Positions 16,368-24,407 of a DNA stretch of 26,176 bases are shown one piece after another (position 1 is the first letter of the stretch; every line of letters begins with the position of its first letter). The notes beneath the pieces are model-generated. The model did no database searches and was not told where the DNA came from. It worked only from the letters and a program-made list of their open reading frames with translations. Location: the NCBI GenBank assembly GCA_002083555.1, contig MSXN01000007.1, positions 468,758 through 494,933 on the forward strand, read 5' to 3'. Position numbers and translations under genes: made by a program. This DNA comes from Nitrospira sp. ST-bin5 (GTDB lineage: Bacteria; Nitrospirota; Nitrospiria; Nitrospirales; Nitrospiraceae).

Positions 16368-18911
16368 ATGGCGATTGATCCAATCTGCGGGATGACGGTC
16401 GATCCCGCCACGGCGGCCGGGCGATTTGAGTACGAGGGCCAGACCTACTACTTTTGCGCGACCTCCTGTCTCGACCGGTTCAGAGCCGATCCAGAGAAGG
16501 CCCTGAAGAAGGCGCAAGCCCCTCCTGTCGCGATTGCCATTTCTCCCACTGCACGCAAGCCTCTCCCGATGATGCCGGCGGCGCCTGCCGCCGCCGGTGT
16601 CCTCGATCCGGTCTGCGGCATGACGGTGCAGCCAGCGACGGCGGCCGGTTCGCACATGCACGCCGGAAAGATCTATTACTTCTGTGCGACAAGTTGCCTG
16701 ACCAAATTCAAGACAGATCCCGACTATTACCTGCTGCCGCCGGATCAGCGTCCGGCCCGCGAGGTTGCCGTTCCAGCCGGCGCGGCGGTCGAGTACATCT
16801 GTCCGATGGATCCCGAGATCCTTGAAACGAAGCCCGGCGTCTGCCGGATCTGCGGGATGGCATTGGAGCCTAAGATCGTCACGATGGAAGAGGGGCCGAA
16901 TCCGGAGCTTGACGACATGGGCCGACGGTTCCGGTGGAGCATCGGGCCCGCCGTCGTGGTGATGATTCTGGCGATGTCGGACATGATTCCCGGTCAACCG
17001 CTGCACCAGTGGCTGGGCGGCGCACGACTGAACTGGGTGCAGTGGCTGTTGGCGACTCCGGTCGTGCTCTGGGGCGGGTTTCCGTTTTTCCAACGAGGGT
17101 GGGCCTCGATCGTCAATCGGGCTCCGAACATGTTTACCTTGATCGCGATCGGAACCGGCGCCGCCTATGGATTCAGCACTGTCGGGACGGTCATCCCCGA
17201 GTGGCTGCCGGCCTCCTTCCATCAGCATGGTGGCGGCGTGGCGGTGTATTTTGAAGCGGCCGCAATGATCACGGTGCTGGTCCTGCTCGGTCAGATTCTG
17301 GAGCTTCGTGCGAGAAGCCAGACGTCATCCGCTATTAAAGGGCTCTTGCGACTGGCCCCTACCACGGCGCGGGTTGTGCGGGACGGCCAGGAGCTGGATG
17401 TGCCACTCGACCAGGTGCAGGTTGGGTACCGGCTGCGTGTGCGGCCGGGTGAGCGCATCCCGGTTGACGGCATCGTGGTCGATGGAGGTTCGGCCGTCGA
17501 TGAGTCGATGCTGACGGGTGAATCGATGCCGGTGGAGAAGACGGTCGGCGCAACGGTGACCGGTGGCACGATGAACGGTACCGGCAGCCTGCTGATGCAG
17601 GCGCAGAAGGTCGGCCGGGACACGCTGCTTGCCCGTATTGTGCAGATGGTCAGCGACGCGCAACGGAGCCGTGCTCCGATTCAACGGGTGGCCGATACAG
17701 CGGCGGGCTACTTTGTCCCTCTGGTGGTGGCAGCTGCGGTCATCACGGCGGGTGCATGGATCTGGTTTGGTCCGGAACCCAAGCTTGCCTACGCGTTGGT
17801 CAATGCTGTGGCCGTGCTCATCATCGCGTGCCCTTGCGCACTGGGACTGGCGACGCCGATGTCTATTATGGTGGGGACGGGCCGTGGGGCGACGGCCGGT
17901 GTGCTGGTGCGGAAAGCCGAGGCGCTGGAAGTGCTCGGCAAGGTGGACACGATTGTCTTCGACAAGACCGGCACACTGACCGAAGGGAAGCCGGTGCTGG
18001 CTTCCGTCCGCTTTGTGCCGCCCTATAGCGATCAGGATGTGGTGCGGTTTGCCGCCAGTCTCGAACAGGGCAGTGAACATCCGTTGGCCGAAGCCATTGT
18101 CTCCGGTGCGCGGGCACGCGGCCTCACGTTGGCTCCGGTGAAACAGTTCTTGGCCGTGACCGGAAAGGGTGTGACCGGTACCATTGACGGCCAGTCGGTG
18201 GTAATCGGAACGGCGGCCTTCTTGAGCGACAGCGGCGGTGTGGTGGGGCGGACTTTGGAGGTGCTGGAGGAAGAGGCGGCCGCGTTTCGCGAGCGGGGGC
18301 AGACGGTCATGTTTGTGGCAGTGAACGGGAAGGCGGCCGGTTTGTTAGGAGTGGCCGATCCGATTAAGGCTTCCTCGGCGGGCGCCGTCAGGCAATTGAA
18401 AGCCGATGGCCTTCGCCTGGTCATGGTGACCGGGGACCATCAGCGCACGGCGAATGCGGTCGCCAAGCAACTTGGTATCGATGAGGTAAGGGCCGGGGTG
18501 TTGCCGGAACAGAAGGGGCAGATTGTCAGAGAACTCAAAACCGGCGGTCGGATCGTGGCGATGGCGGGAGACGGAGTGAACGACGCGCCGGCCTTGGCGC
18601 TGGCCGATGTCGGCATTGCCATGGGTACGGGTGCCGACATTGCGGTGGAAAATGCCGGCATGACCTTGCTGAAAGGTGATTTGCAGGCGCTCGTGCGGGC
18701 GCGTCATTTGAGCGTAGCGACGATGCGCAACATTCGGCAGAATCTCTTCTTTGCCTTTGCCTACAATCTGTTGGGCGTGCCGATTGCCGCTGGGGTACTG
18801 TATCCATTCACCGGGTTGTTACTGAGTCCTATGATTGCCAGTGCCGCGATGACGTTCAGTTCGGTATCGGTAATCTCCAATGCGCTCCGGCTGCGGCATA
18901 TCGAATTATAA
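16368..18911 (+). CDS. copA: Cu(I)-type P1B ATPase with two N-terminal YHS domains
   Basis: An 847-residue inner-membrane metal exporter. Residues 4-45 and 80-121 are two YHS domains (D-P-x-C-G-M-T-V ... YYFCATSC), joined by a Pro/Ala linker, followed by a small zinc-ribbon-like segment YICPMDPEILETKPGVCRICGM (about 143-164). The ATPase core has TGES (383-386), the intramembrane metal site CPC (488-490), the phosphorylation motif DKTGT (Asp 532), HP (571-572) and GDGVND (734-739). YN (799-800) and the M-x-x-S-S pattern (828-832) in the last helices are marks of the Cu(I)/Ag(I) class P1B-1. It lacks the usual CxxC HMA domains. The ribosome binding site is GAGGAAAG. It probably expels excess copper or loads periplasmic cuproproteins. 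Confidence 0.94.
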   Translation: MAIDPICGMTVDPATAAGRFEYEGQTYYFCATSCLDRFRADPEKALKKAQAPPVAIAISPTARKPLPMMPAAPAAAGVLDPVCGMTVQPATAAGSHMHAGKIYYFCATSCLTKFKTDPDYYLLPPDQRPAREVAVPAGAAVEYICPMDPEILETKPGVCRICGMALEPKIVTMEEGPNPELDDMGRRFRWSIGPAVVVMILAMSDMIPGQPLHQWLGGARLNWVQWLLATPVVLWGGFPFFQRGWASIVNRAPNMFTLIAIGTGAAYGFSTVGTVIPEWLPASFHQHGGGVAVYFEAAAMITVLVLLGQILELRARSQTSSAIKGLLRLAPTTARVVRDGQELDVPLDQVQVGYRLRVRPGERIPVDGIVVDGGSAVDESMLTGESMPVEKTVGATVTGGTMNGTGSLLMQAQKVGRDTLLARIVQMVSDAQRSRAPIQRVADTAAGYFVPLVVAAAVITAGAWIWFGPEPKLAYALVNAVAVLIIACPCALGLATPMSIMVGTGRGATAGVLVRKAEALEVLGKVDTIVFDKTGTLTEGKPVLASVRFVPPYSDQDVVRFAASLEQGSEHPLAEAIVSGARARGLTLAPVKQFLAVTGKGVTGTIDGQSVVIGTAAFLSDSGGVVGRTLEVLEEEAAAFRERGQTVMFVAVNGKAAGLLGVADPIKASSAGAVRQLKADGLRLVMVTGDHQRTANAVAKQLGIDEVRAGVLPEQKGQIVRELKTGGRIVAMAGDGVNDAPALALADVGIAMGTGADIAVENAGMTLLKGDLQALVRARHLSVATMRNIRQNLFFAFAYNLLGVPIAAGVLYPFTGLLLSPMIASAAMTFSSVSVISNALRLRHIEL

Positions 18912-18951
18912 GTGCGCTCGTGATTCCTGCATGGTACGCTGGCCACGGCAT

Positions 18952-18980
18952 TTCACTGATTCCAAGACAACTGGTATTCT
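18952..18980 (+). promoter_or_regulatory. Sigma70-type promoter for the HtrA gene
   Basis: TTCACT (18952-18957), a 17-base spacer, and TATTCT (18975-18980). The expected start is only about six bases before the ATG at 18993, so the leader would be very short, which fits the lack of a clear ribosome binding site. Confidence 0.45.
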
Positions 18981-18992
18981 CGCAACACGGCT

Positions 18993-20402
18993 ATGAAACG
19001 AACGACTCTTATCGCGACATGGGCTCTGAGTCTCTGCCTGGGAAGCCTTATGGTAGCCGGACCCAGCCCAGCTGCGACGCATCTGGTGCCTGTCGCGAAT
19101 GGACACGATCTGCAAAGCCAGGTGAAAGCTACGGCGATCAAGGTCATTCCTGCCGTCGTGAGCATCGCCTCCACGGTGATGGTGCGCGATCAGGCGTTCA
19201 GCGATGAGACGCTCCCGTTCGGTCTGTTCAAGGAGCCTCCGGCGCGCCGCCAGTACGGGCAAGGCTCCGGCGTGATTGTTTCGCCGGATGGATATATCAT
19301 TACGAACAACCATGTCGTCGCTGACGCCGTGGATGTGGAAGTGATTTTGGCCGATCGGCGGCAGTACAAAGGGAAAGTGGTGGCCACCGATCCGAAGACG
19401 GATGTCGCCGTGGTCAAGATCAACGCGACGAATCTTCCGACTGTGCCATGGGCGGACTCCAACACGCTGGCCGTCGGAGAGTTTGTACTGGCAATCGGCA
19501 ACCCGCTCGGGCTGAGCCGGACGGTGACGTTTGGTATCGTGAGTGCGGTAGGGCGGGCGGATGTCGGTGTGGCCGACTTTGAGGATTTTATTCAAACCGA
19601 TGCGCCGATCAATCCCGGAAATTCCGGCGGTGCCCTGGTGAACGTCAACGGCGAGCTGGTCGGGATCAATACGGCCATCGCGAGTCCGACCGGCGGCAGT
19701 GTCGGCGTCGGCTTTGCGATCCCGAGCAACATGGCACGGGCCGCGATGCAGAGCTTGATCAAGACCGGCCGGGTCGTCCGGGGGTTTCTTGGGGCCTCCA
19801 CTCAGGACGTGAGTCCGTCGCTGGGGAAAATATTTCGCCTGCCGGACGTCAAAGGTGCGATCGTGACCGACCTGCAAGCGAAGGGATCCGCGGAGCGGGC
19901 CGGGCTCAAGCGCGGGGATGTGGTGGTGCGGTTCGACGGCCGTGACGTGATGGATAGCGGGCAGCTGCGCAATCTCGTGGCGCAATCGCCGATTGGCAGC
20001 AAGCATCGCCTGGACCTCATTCGTGAGGGCAAATCCTATCAAGCGGAATTGACAGTTCAGGAAGCCCCGCGGGAACGGGCGAAGAAAAGCCAGACCGCCG
20101 CGGCTGCCTCTATCGCGCACCCGCTGACGGGAGTCGTCTTTGATGACGTCACGCCTCCGCTCGCCCGGCAGATGGATCTCTCCGTGAACAGTGGTGTGGT
20201 GGTCACCGACATCGAAGAAGGCAGCCTCGCCGAATCCTCAGGCCTGCAACCGGGCGACGTGGTGCTCGAACTGAACCGGCAGGCCATCCACAACTTTGCA
20301 ACCTTCCAACGCTTGGCTGATCCGCTCAAGCCCAGCGATCTCGCGCTCCTGCTGGTCAACCGGCAGGGCAATGCGCTGTATATCCCCATTCAGGGCGAGT
20401 AG
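18993..20402 (+). CDS. Periplasmic serine protease Do/HtrA family
   Basis: A 469-residue protein with a signal peptide (about 1-28, ending PAATH), a trypsin-like domain with the catalytic triad His 107 (NNHVV), Asp 137 (TDVAVV) and Ser 211 (GNSGGAL), and two PDZ domains (about 253-345 and 370-465). It resembles DegP/DegQ in length and order. The LA-loop between residues 62 and 90 is short, more like DegQ/DegS types, though the two PDZ domains exclude DegS. These proteases remove or refold damaged envelope proteins. It sits between copA and nikR, where it could relieve metal-induced folding stress (inference). Confidence 0.94.
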   Translation: MKRTTLIATWALSLCLGSLMVAGPSPAATHLVPVANGHDLQSQVKATAIKVIPAVVSIASTVMVRDQAFSDETLPFGLFKEPPARRQYGQGSGVIVSPDGYIITNNHVVADAVDVEVILADRRQYKGKVVATDPKTDVAVVKINATNLPTVPWADSNTLAVGEFVLAIGNPLGLSRTVTFGIVSAVGRADVGVADFEDFIQTDAPINPGNSGGALVNVNGELVGINTAIASPTGGSVGVGFAIPSNMARAAMQSLIKTGRVVRGFLGASTQDVSPSLGKIFRLPDVKGAIVTDLQAKGSAERAGLKRGDVVVRFDGRDVMDSGQLRNLVAQSPIGSKHRLDLIREGKSYQAELTVQEAPRERAKKSQTAAAASIAHPLTGVVFDDVTPPLARQMDLSVNSGVVVTDIEEGSLAESSGLQPGDVVLELNRQAIHNFATFQRLADPLKPSDLALLLVNRQGNALYIPIQGE

Positions 20403-20488
20403 TCCTCACACGCGCACATACACTCTCTCTCCGCCATTCGAGAATAGGCCAATCACGGGGAATGCCCTATCTTGACGCGTGCGTTCAT

Positions 20489-20521
20489 CCAGTGCTACGT
20501 TATAAAAAATCGTAGCACTGG
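20489..20521. promoter_or_regulatory. Probable NikR operator upstream of nikR
   Basis: A perfect 11-bp inverted repeat CCAGTGCTACG / CGTAGCACTGG surrounds an 11-base A/T-rich spacer. Written as half-sites it is GTGCTAC-N13-GTAGCAC, close to the GTGTTAC-N13/14-GTAACAC pattern I recall for NikR in deltaproteobacteria such as Geobacter. It overlaps the start of the GGAGGGG ribosome binding site and a TATAAA box, with TTGACG at 20472. Binding by nickel-loaded NikR here would block the nikR-receptor transcript. Confidence 0.72.
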
Positions 20522-20527
20522 AGGGGT

Positions 20528-20944
20528 ATGAAAAAGCTGGTTCGTTTCGGCGTGTCTCTCGATCATCATCTGCTGGATGCGTTCGATCAACATATCGAGC
20601 GGCGAAAGTACACCAACCGGTCGGAAGCCCTGCGGGATCTGATTCGCGACAATCTGGTCGGGCAGGAGTGGGAGCAAAACAAGGAAACGGTCGGCACGAT
20701 CACGTTCGTCTACGATCATCATGTGCGTGATCTCACAAGCAAACTCACCGATATCCAGCACGACTATCACGGAAAGATTCTATCCGGCATGCATGTGCAT
20801 CTGGATCACGACCATTGCCTGGAAGTGCTGGTGGTGAAGGGGAAAGGCTCGGAGATCAGGAAGATCGCCGACGCCCTGGTGAGCGTCAAAGGCGTGAAGC
20901 ACGGTAAGTTGACCATGACTACAACGGGAAAGAGCCTGCGTTGA
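20528..20944 (+). CDS. nikR: Nickel-responsive transcriptional regulator NikR
   Basis: A 138-residue protein of normal NikR length. Residues 1-45 form the ribbon-helix-helix DNA-binding domain (VRFGVSLDHHLLDAFDQHI and RSEALRDLIRDNL). The ACT-like metal domain follows. The four square-planar nickel ligands align with E. coli His 76, His 87, His 89 and Cys 95: here His 78, His 89, His 91 and Cys 97 (IQHDYH and MHVHLDHDHCLEV), with the same spacings. It is therefore expected to bind nickel. GGAGGGG lies just before the ATG. The next gene, a TonB-dependent receptor, starts 7 bases after the stop, so NikR probably represses its own operon and nickel entry. Confidence 0.96.
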   Translation: MKKLVRFGVSLDHHLLDAFDQHIERRKYTNRSEALRDLIRDNLVGQEWEQNKETVGTITFVYDHHVRDLTSKLTDIQHDYHGKILSGMHVHLDHDHCLEVLVVKGKGSEIRKIADALVSVKGVKHGKLTMTTTGKSLR

Positions 20945-20951
20945 GCGTCGC

Positions 20952-22997
20952 GTGATTTCCCGCAATGTACTCGTTGCGGTATGCTGTTGGGCCGCGCTTG
21001 CCGTCCCTCCGGCGTATGCGCATGATCCCGATGCCCAGGAGCTCGAAATACCGGAAGTCTCGGTAATCGGCGAGCGGCCGGTGGCGGCCTCTTCGCAGCA
21101 GTTTATCCCCGATAAAGAATATCTGCTTCAGCCGCAAGGCCGTCCGGCCCAGGTGCTGCGTTTGATTCCCGGCTTTCTGGCTGTGGAACATTCCGGCGGC
21201 GCCGGGAAAGCGGATCAATACTTTCTGCGCGGGTTCGATGCCGATCATGGAACCGATGTCGCCTTTTTCGCCGATGGCATGCCGATCAATCTGCGCTCGC
21301 ATGGCCATGGCCAGGGCTATACGGATCTCAATTTCATCATTCCTGAAACCATTGAAGGCCTGGACGTGAACAAGGGGGCTTATCTGCCGGAGTACGGCGA
21401 TTTTGCGACAGCCGGGGCGGTGAACTTTCGCACGCGCGATGTGGTCAAGGAAGGTGTGGTCCAGTCGGCGGGTGGACAGTTCAGTACCACTCGAAATCTT
21501 CTGATGTTTTCGCCGACGACAGAGAAGGTCCGCACGCTCATTGCGGCGGAGGGTTATTACACCAACGGTCCGTTCCAGAGCGACAACCGATATTTTCGCG
21601 CCAATCTCTTCGGGAAACTGACGACGAATCTCAGCGGGCGTGATGAGCTGAGCATCACCGGCACCTATCATAAAGCGCAGTGGAATGCCTCCGGCGAAAT
21701 CCCATTGCGCGCCGTCCAGGACGGAACGCTCGATCGTTTCGGGGCGATCGATCCGTCGGAAGGCGGAAGAACCATGCGCAGCACGGCCAAGTTAAATTAT
21801 CACTATGACACGCTGTCCGGCGGCCAGTTTTTTGCCAATGCGTACGCCCAGCACTATCAACTTGATCTCTATACGAACTTTACGTTCTTCCAAAACAATC
21901 CGGTGAATGGCGATGGAATTGTCCAATCCGACCGCCGTGTCATGTATGGGGGCGACTTCGGGTACAAGCAGCGAGGCGAAGTGTTCGGCCTGCCCAGCAT
22001 CGGAACGATCGGCTTTCAAACCAGGGTAGACGACATCCATGCCAAGCTCGGCACGCAGACCACGCGTGTGATGACCGGTACCACCACCGACACCGACATT
22101 CTCGAAGCATCGTATGCCCCCTTCGTCAAAGCCGAGGTTCAACCGACGGATTGGCTGAGGCTGGCGGGCGGCCTCCGCGGAGAGACGTTCACGTTCGATG
22201 TGCGCAACCGCTGCGCCACCTGCGCGGAACAACCGGCCGGCCGGAAGAGTGTCGGCGTCGTCCTGCCGAAGATGAATCTGATTCTGGGTCCCTGGGCCGG
22301 CAGCGAGTTCTTTGCGAATTACGGGGAGGGATATCATAGCAATGATGCGCGGTCGGCCGTGGCGCCGGGCTCCTCGCCGCTCGCGCGGGCCAGGAGTTAT
22401 GAAGTAGGCGTACGATCAAAGCCATTCGGCGATGACGGCGTGGAATTGATTGCGACGCTCTGGCGGCTGGATCTGAAATCGGAACTCGTCTTTGTCGGCG
22501 ACGAAGGCACGACGGAAATTCGTGGGGCGACCAGGCGAGAAGGTGTGGAGGTCGCTGCTCGCGGCCAGGTATGGGGGCCACTGTATTTCAACGGAAGTGT
22601 GACCTGGACCAAGGCGGAATTCCGCAATGGCGATGCCATTCCCTTGGCTCCGGAGGTGACGGCGTACGGGGCGCTCCTCTTGAAGTGGCCTGAGGGGCTG
22701 ATGTCGCAACTGCAGGCGACCTATCTCGGTGTGCGGCCGCTGATCGAAGATCGCAGCGTCAAGTCGCCGGCCTGGATCGACTTCGACTTGTCTGAGCGCT
22801 ATCAACTTCCGATCAAGCTGCCGCATGGTCGTATGGAGGCGTTCCTGTTCATCCAGAATCTTTTCAACACGAAATGGGAGCAGGCGACATTTGCGTTCTC
22901 CTCTCAGTTGCGCAACGAAGCGGCGGCGGTCAACGATATTCATTTCGTGCCGGGGAATCCGCGGATGGTCATGGGCGGCCTGGCCTGGTACTTTTAA
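20952..22997 (+). CDS. TonB-dependent outer-membrane receptor 2, probable nickel uptake
   Basis: A 681-residue receptor starting at GTG 20952. It has a signal peptide (about 1-23, ending AYA before HDP), a TonB-box-like segment (IPEVSVIGERP, 33-43), a plug domain (about 60-165, with QVLRLIPGFLAVEH, LRGFDADHGTDVAFFADGMP and a His-rich SHGHGQGYTDLNF) and a barrel ending in a terminal Phe (GGLAWYF). A CATC motif occurs in a likely external loop (about 417-421). Close coupling to nikR and the single operator upstream imply nickel control, so nickel or a nickel complex is the best substrate guess. The start lacks a good ribosome binding site, consistent with coupling to nikR translation. It ends exactly where the palindromic element begins. 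Confidence 0.9.
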   Translation: MISRNVLVAVCCWAALAVPPAYAHDPDAQELEIPEVSVIGERPVAASSQQFIPDKEYLLQPQGRPAQVLRLIPGFLAVEHSGGAGKADQYFLRGFDADHGTDVAFFADGMPINLRSHGHGQGYTDLNFIIPETIEGLDVNKGAYLPEYGDFATAGAVNFRTRDVVKEGVVQSAGGQFSTTRNLLMFSPTTEKVRTLIAAEGYYTNGPFQSDNRYFRANLFGKLTTNLSGRDELSITGTYHKAQWNASGEIPLRAVQDGTLDRFGAIDPSEGGRTMRSTAKLNYHYDTLSGGQFFANAYAQHYQLDLYTNFTFFQNNPVNGDGIVQSDRRVMYGGDFGYKQRGEVFGLPSIGTIGFQTRVDDIHAKLGTQTTRVMTGTTTDTDILEASYAPFVKAEVQPTDWLRLAGGLRGETFTFDVRNRCATCAEQPAGRKSVGVVLPKMNLILGPWAGSEFFANYGEGYHSNDARSAVAPGSSPLARARSYEVGVRSKPFGDDGVELIATLWRLDLKSELVFVGDEGTTEIRGATRREGVEVAARGQVWGPLYFNGSVTWTKAEFRNGDAIPLAPEVTAYGALLLKWPEGLMSQLQATYLGVRPLIEDRSVKSPAWIDFDLSERYQLPIKLPHGRMEAFLFIQNLFNTKWEQATFAFSSQLRNEAAAVNDIHFVPGNPRMVMGGLAWYF

Positions 22998-23123
22998 GTG
23001 CCTGCTGAAAACGTCTTCTCACGGCGTTCTCGACTCGAAAGCATCCTCAACGTACCCCTGAGGGTACGCCTCCGGTGCTTTCGTCGCCTGCGGCGTTGCG
23101 AGAAGCGCGTTTTGAGCAGGCAC
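22998..23123. repeat. Palindromic MITE-like element 2
   Basis: A 126-base imperfect palindrome beginning at the base after the receptor 2 stop. The ends are GTGCCTGCTGAAAACG (22998-23013) and CGTTTTGAGCAGGCAC (23108-23123), one mismatch in 16. The centre is CGTACCC-ctga-GGGTACG (23050-23067). It shares GCTGAAA, GTTCTCG and CTCAACGTA with the element at 10267-10507. It ends one base before the ribosome binding site of the DNA glycosylase gene. Confidence 0.68.
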
Positions 23124-23134
23124 AGGAAGCTGCA

Positions 23135-23707
23135 ATGGGGATACACCGAAAAGCTCTCTCGAAAGCGTATTTCTCTCGACCCACCGTTCAGGTGGCACGG
23201 TCGCTTGTCGGCAAGTATTTGGTGCGGTCGCTGGATGGGCGCGAGGTGGCCGGGCGGATTATTGAGGTGGAGGCCTATATCGGCCCAGGTGACAAGGCCT
23301 GTCATGCGTCGAAGGGACGAACGAAGCGGACTGAGGTGATGTTCGGTCCGAGCGGTAGAGCCTACGTCTATCTCATCTATGGCATGTACCATTGTTTGAA
23401 TGTGGTGACGGAGCGGGAGGAGTTTCCCGCTGCAGTGCTGATTCGGGCGATCGAAGTCGATGGGGTGCTGATCGATGGTCCCGGGCGGCTCTGTCGCGCG
23501 TTGCAGATTGACCGGAGTTTGAACCGGATCGATCTGACGATTCAGGAATCTCTCTGGTTTGAGGATCGGGGAGGCCGGATCTCGAAAGGGCAGGTTGCGG
23601 CGCTTCCCAGAATCGGCGTCGATTATGCGGGCGTGTGGGCGAAGAAGCCCTGGCGGTTTCGATTGCACCGAGCGGGGAATGTAAGGTCAAGGCGAGATAA
23701 GGAGTAG
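23135..23707 (+). CDS. DNA-3-methyladenine glycosylase (AAG/MPG family)
   Basis: A 190-residue base-excision repair enzyme of the AAG/MPG fold that removes alkylated purines. The signature region IIEVEAYIGPGDKACH (42-57) contains the catalytic Glu 46, followed by RTEVMFGPSGRAYVYLIYGMYHCLNVV (65-91), which matches the family core. It is about the usual length for bacterial members. The ATG at 23135 follows AGGAAG by five bases. The open frame extends upstream to a GTG inside the palindromic element (23075), which I reject. It stands apart in function from the metal genes and may be transcribed with them or from a promoter in the element. Confidence 0.95.
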   Translation: MGIHRKALSKAYFSRPTVQVARSLVGKYLVRSLDGREVAGRIIEVEAYIGPGDKACHASKGRTKRTEVMFGPSGRAYVYLIYGMYHCLNVVTEREEFPAAVLIRAIEVDGVLIDGPGRLCRALQIDRSLNRIDLTIQESLWFEDRGGRISKGQVAALPRIGVDYAGVWAKKPWRFRLHRAGNVRSRRDKE

Positions 23708-23759
23708 GTGTCAAAGAGGCGAGGAAGCCTGTCCATGAGATGGAGATAGGGGCAAAAGA

Positions 23760-23795
23760 AAACGGGGCCGTCGTATTGCCACGACGGCCCCGTTT
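23760..23795. terminator. Strong bidirectional intrinsic terminator
   Basis: AAACGGGGCCGTCGT (23760-23774) and its exact complement (23781-23795) form a 15-bp stem with a 6-base loop. On the minus strand it is followed by a T-rich run (TTCTTTT), ideal for the gene ending at 23817. On the plus strand TTTC is shorter, but it can also end the glycosylase transcript. Confidence 0.85.
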
Positions 23796-23816
23796 CATGA
23801 TGCGTTAGCAGTTCGA

Positions 23817-24182
23817 CTATTCGATCTTACGATCGGCGCCAATCTTGGTGGCGGATGTCACCGGGGGCGCAATCTTGATCTGAGGCCCTTGTACGTTCGG
23901 GAGACGGCCTGCGCCCTGTCCTTCGGTGATCCGGGCGTTGTCGGTCTTGGTCAGATTCTGCTGGCTGTGCTTGATGGAATCGGCCGACTTCAGCAACGTG
24001 GCTTCGCCACGGGCATCGGACTGGCCTGGGTCATTGGCCGTTGGTTGGCCAGTGACGGGGCTGCCGCTATTCTTCATCGGATAGCCCTCATGCTTGGGGA
24101 GCAGCGCGGGATTGGCCGAGGCCAACGACAACGTGAAAAGCACACCGGACAATGTCGCAATAGTGCCGAGTACGAGCTTCAT
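23817..24182 (-). CDS. Small secreted protein of unknown function
   Basis: A 121-residue protein with a clear signal peptide (about 1-23, ending LASANP). The mature part is hydrophilic and low in structure, rich in Asn, Gln, Ser, Thr, Lys and Pro, with segments such as KHEGYPMKNSGSPVTGQPTANDPGQSDARGE and a Pro/Lys-rich end (GPQIKIAPPVTSATKIGADRKIE). No Cys and no known domain is seen. AAAGGAG lies seven bases before the ATG. It is followed by the strong terminator and appears to be a single-gene unit. It may be a disordered periplasmic protein; function unknown. The stretch 24183-24407 upstream holds no convincing gene. Confidence 0.75.
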   Translation of the reverse strand: MKLVLGTIATLSGVLFTLSLASANPALLPKHEGYPMKNSGSPVTGQPTANDPGQSDARGEATLLKSADSIKHSQQNLTKTDNARITEGQGAGRLPNVQGPQIKIAPPVTSATKIGADRKIE

Positions 24183-24407
24183 ACCCTACTCCTTTGAAAA
24201 TGGTGACTGGGAAAAATACGTTTAAAAACAGTAAAGTTCTTAGGCCGAATCAAGTGGGGGCGATCATAGCGATGGGGGGGTATCTCTGTCAAGCGAGAAA
24301 GCGAGGCCAAGAATTATGGGGCGGGGGAACTATCCTACTGGAAAGAGTCGCCGGTCTGGAGCGACGGCCATCTGCCGACGAGGAGAGGCTGTACCGGCCA
24401 TGAGAGG

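Noticed and set aside
15699..17228. 509-codon frame opposite the DsbA-like and copA genes
   Set aside because: It crosses two well-supported genes and the gap between them and has no recognisable motif.
18906..20120. 404-codon frame opposite htrA
   Set aside because: Shadow of the protease gene, whose catalytic triad and PDZ domains are clear.
24194..24403. 69-codon plus-strand frame between the small secreted protein and the kinase-like gene
   Set aside because: No ribosome binding site, no domain, atypical composition; probably noncoding.
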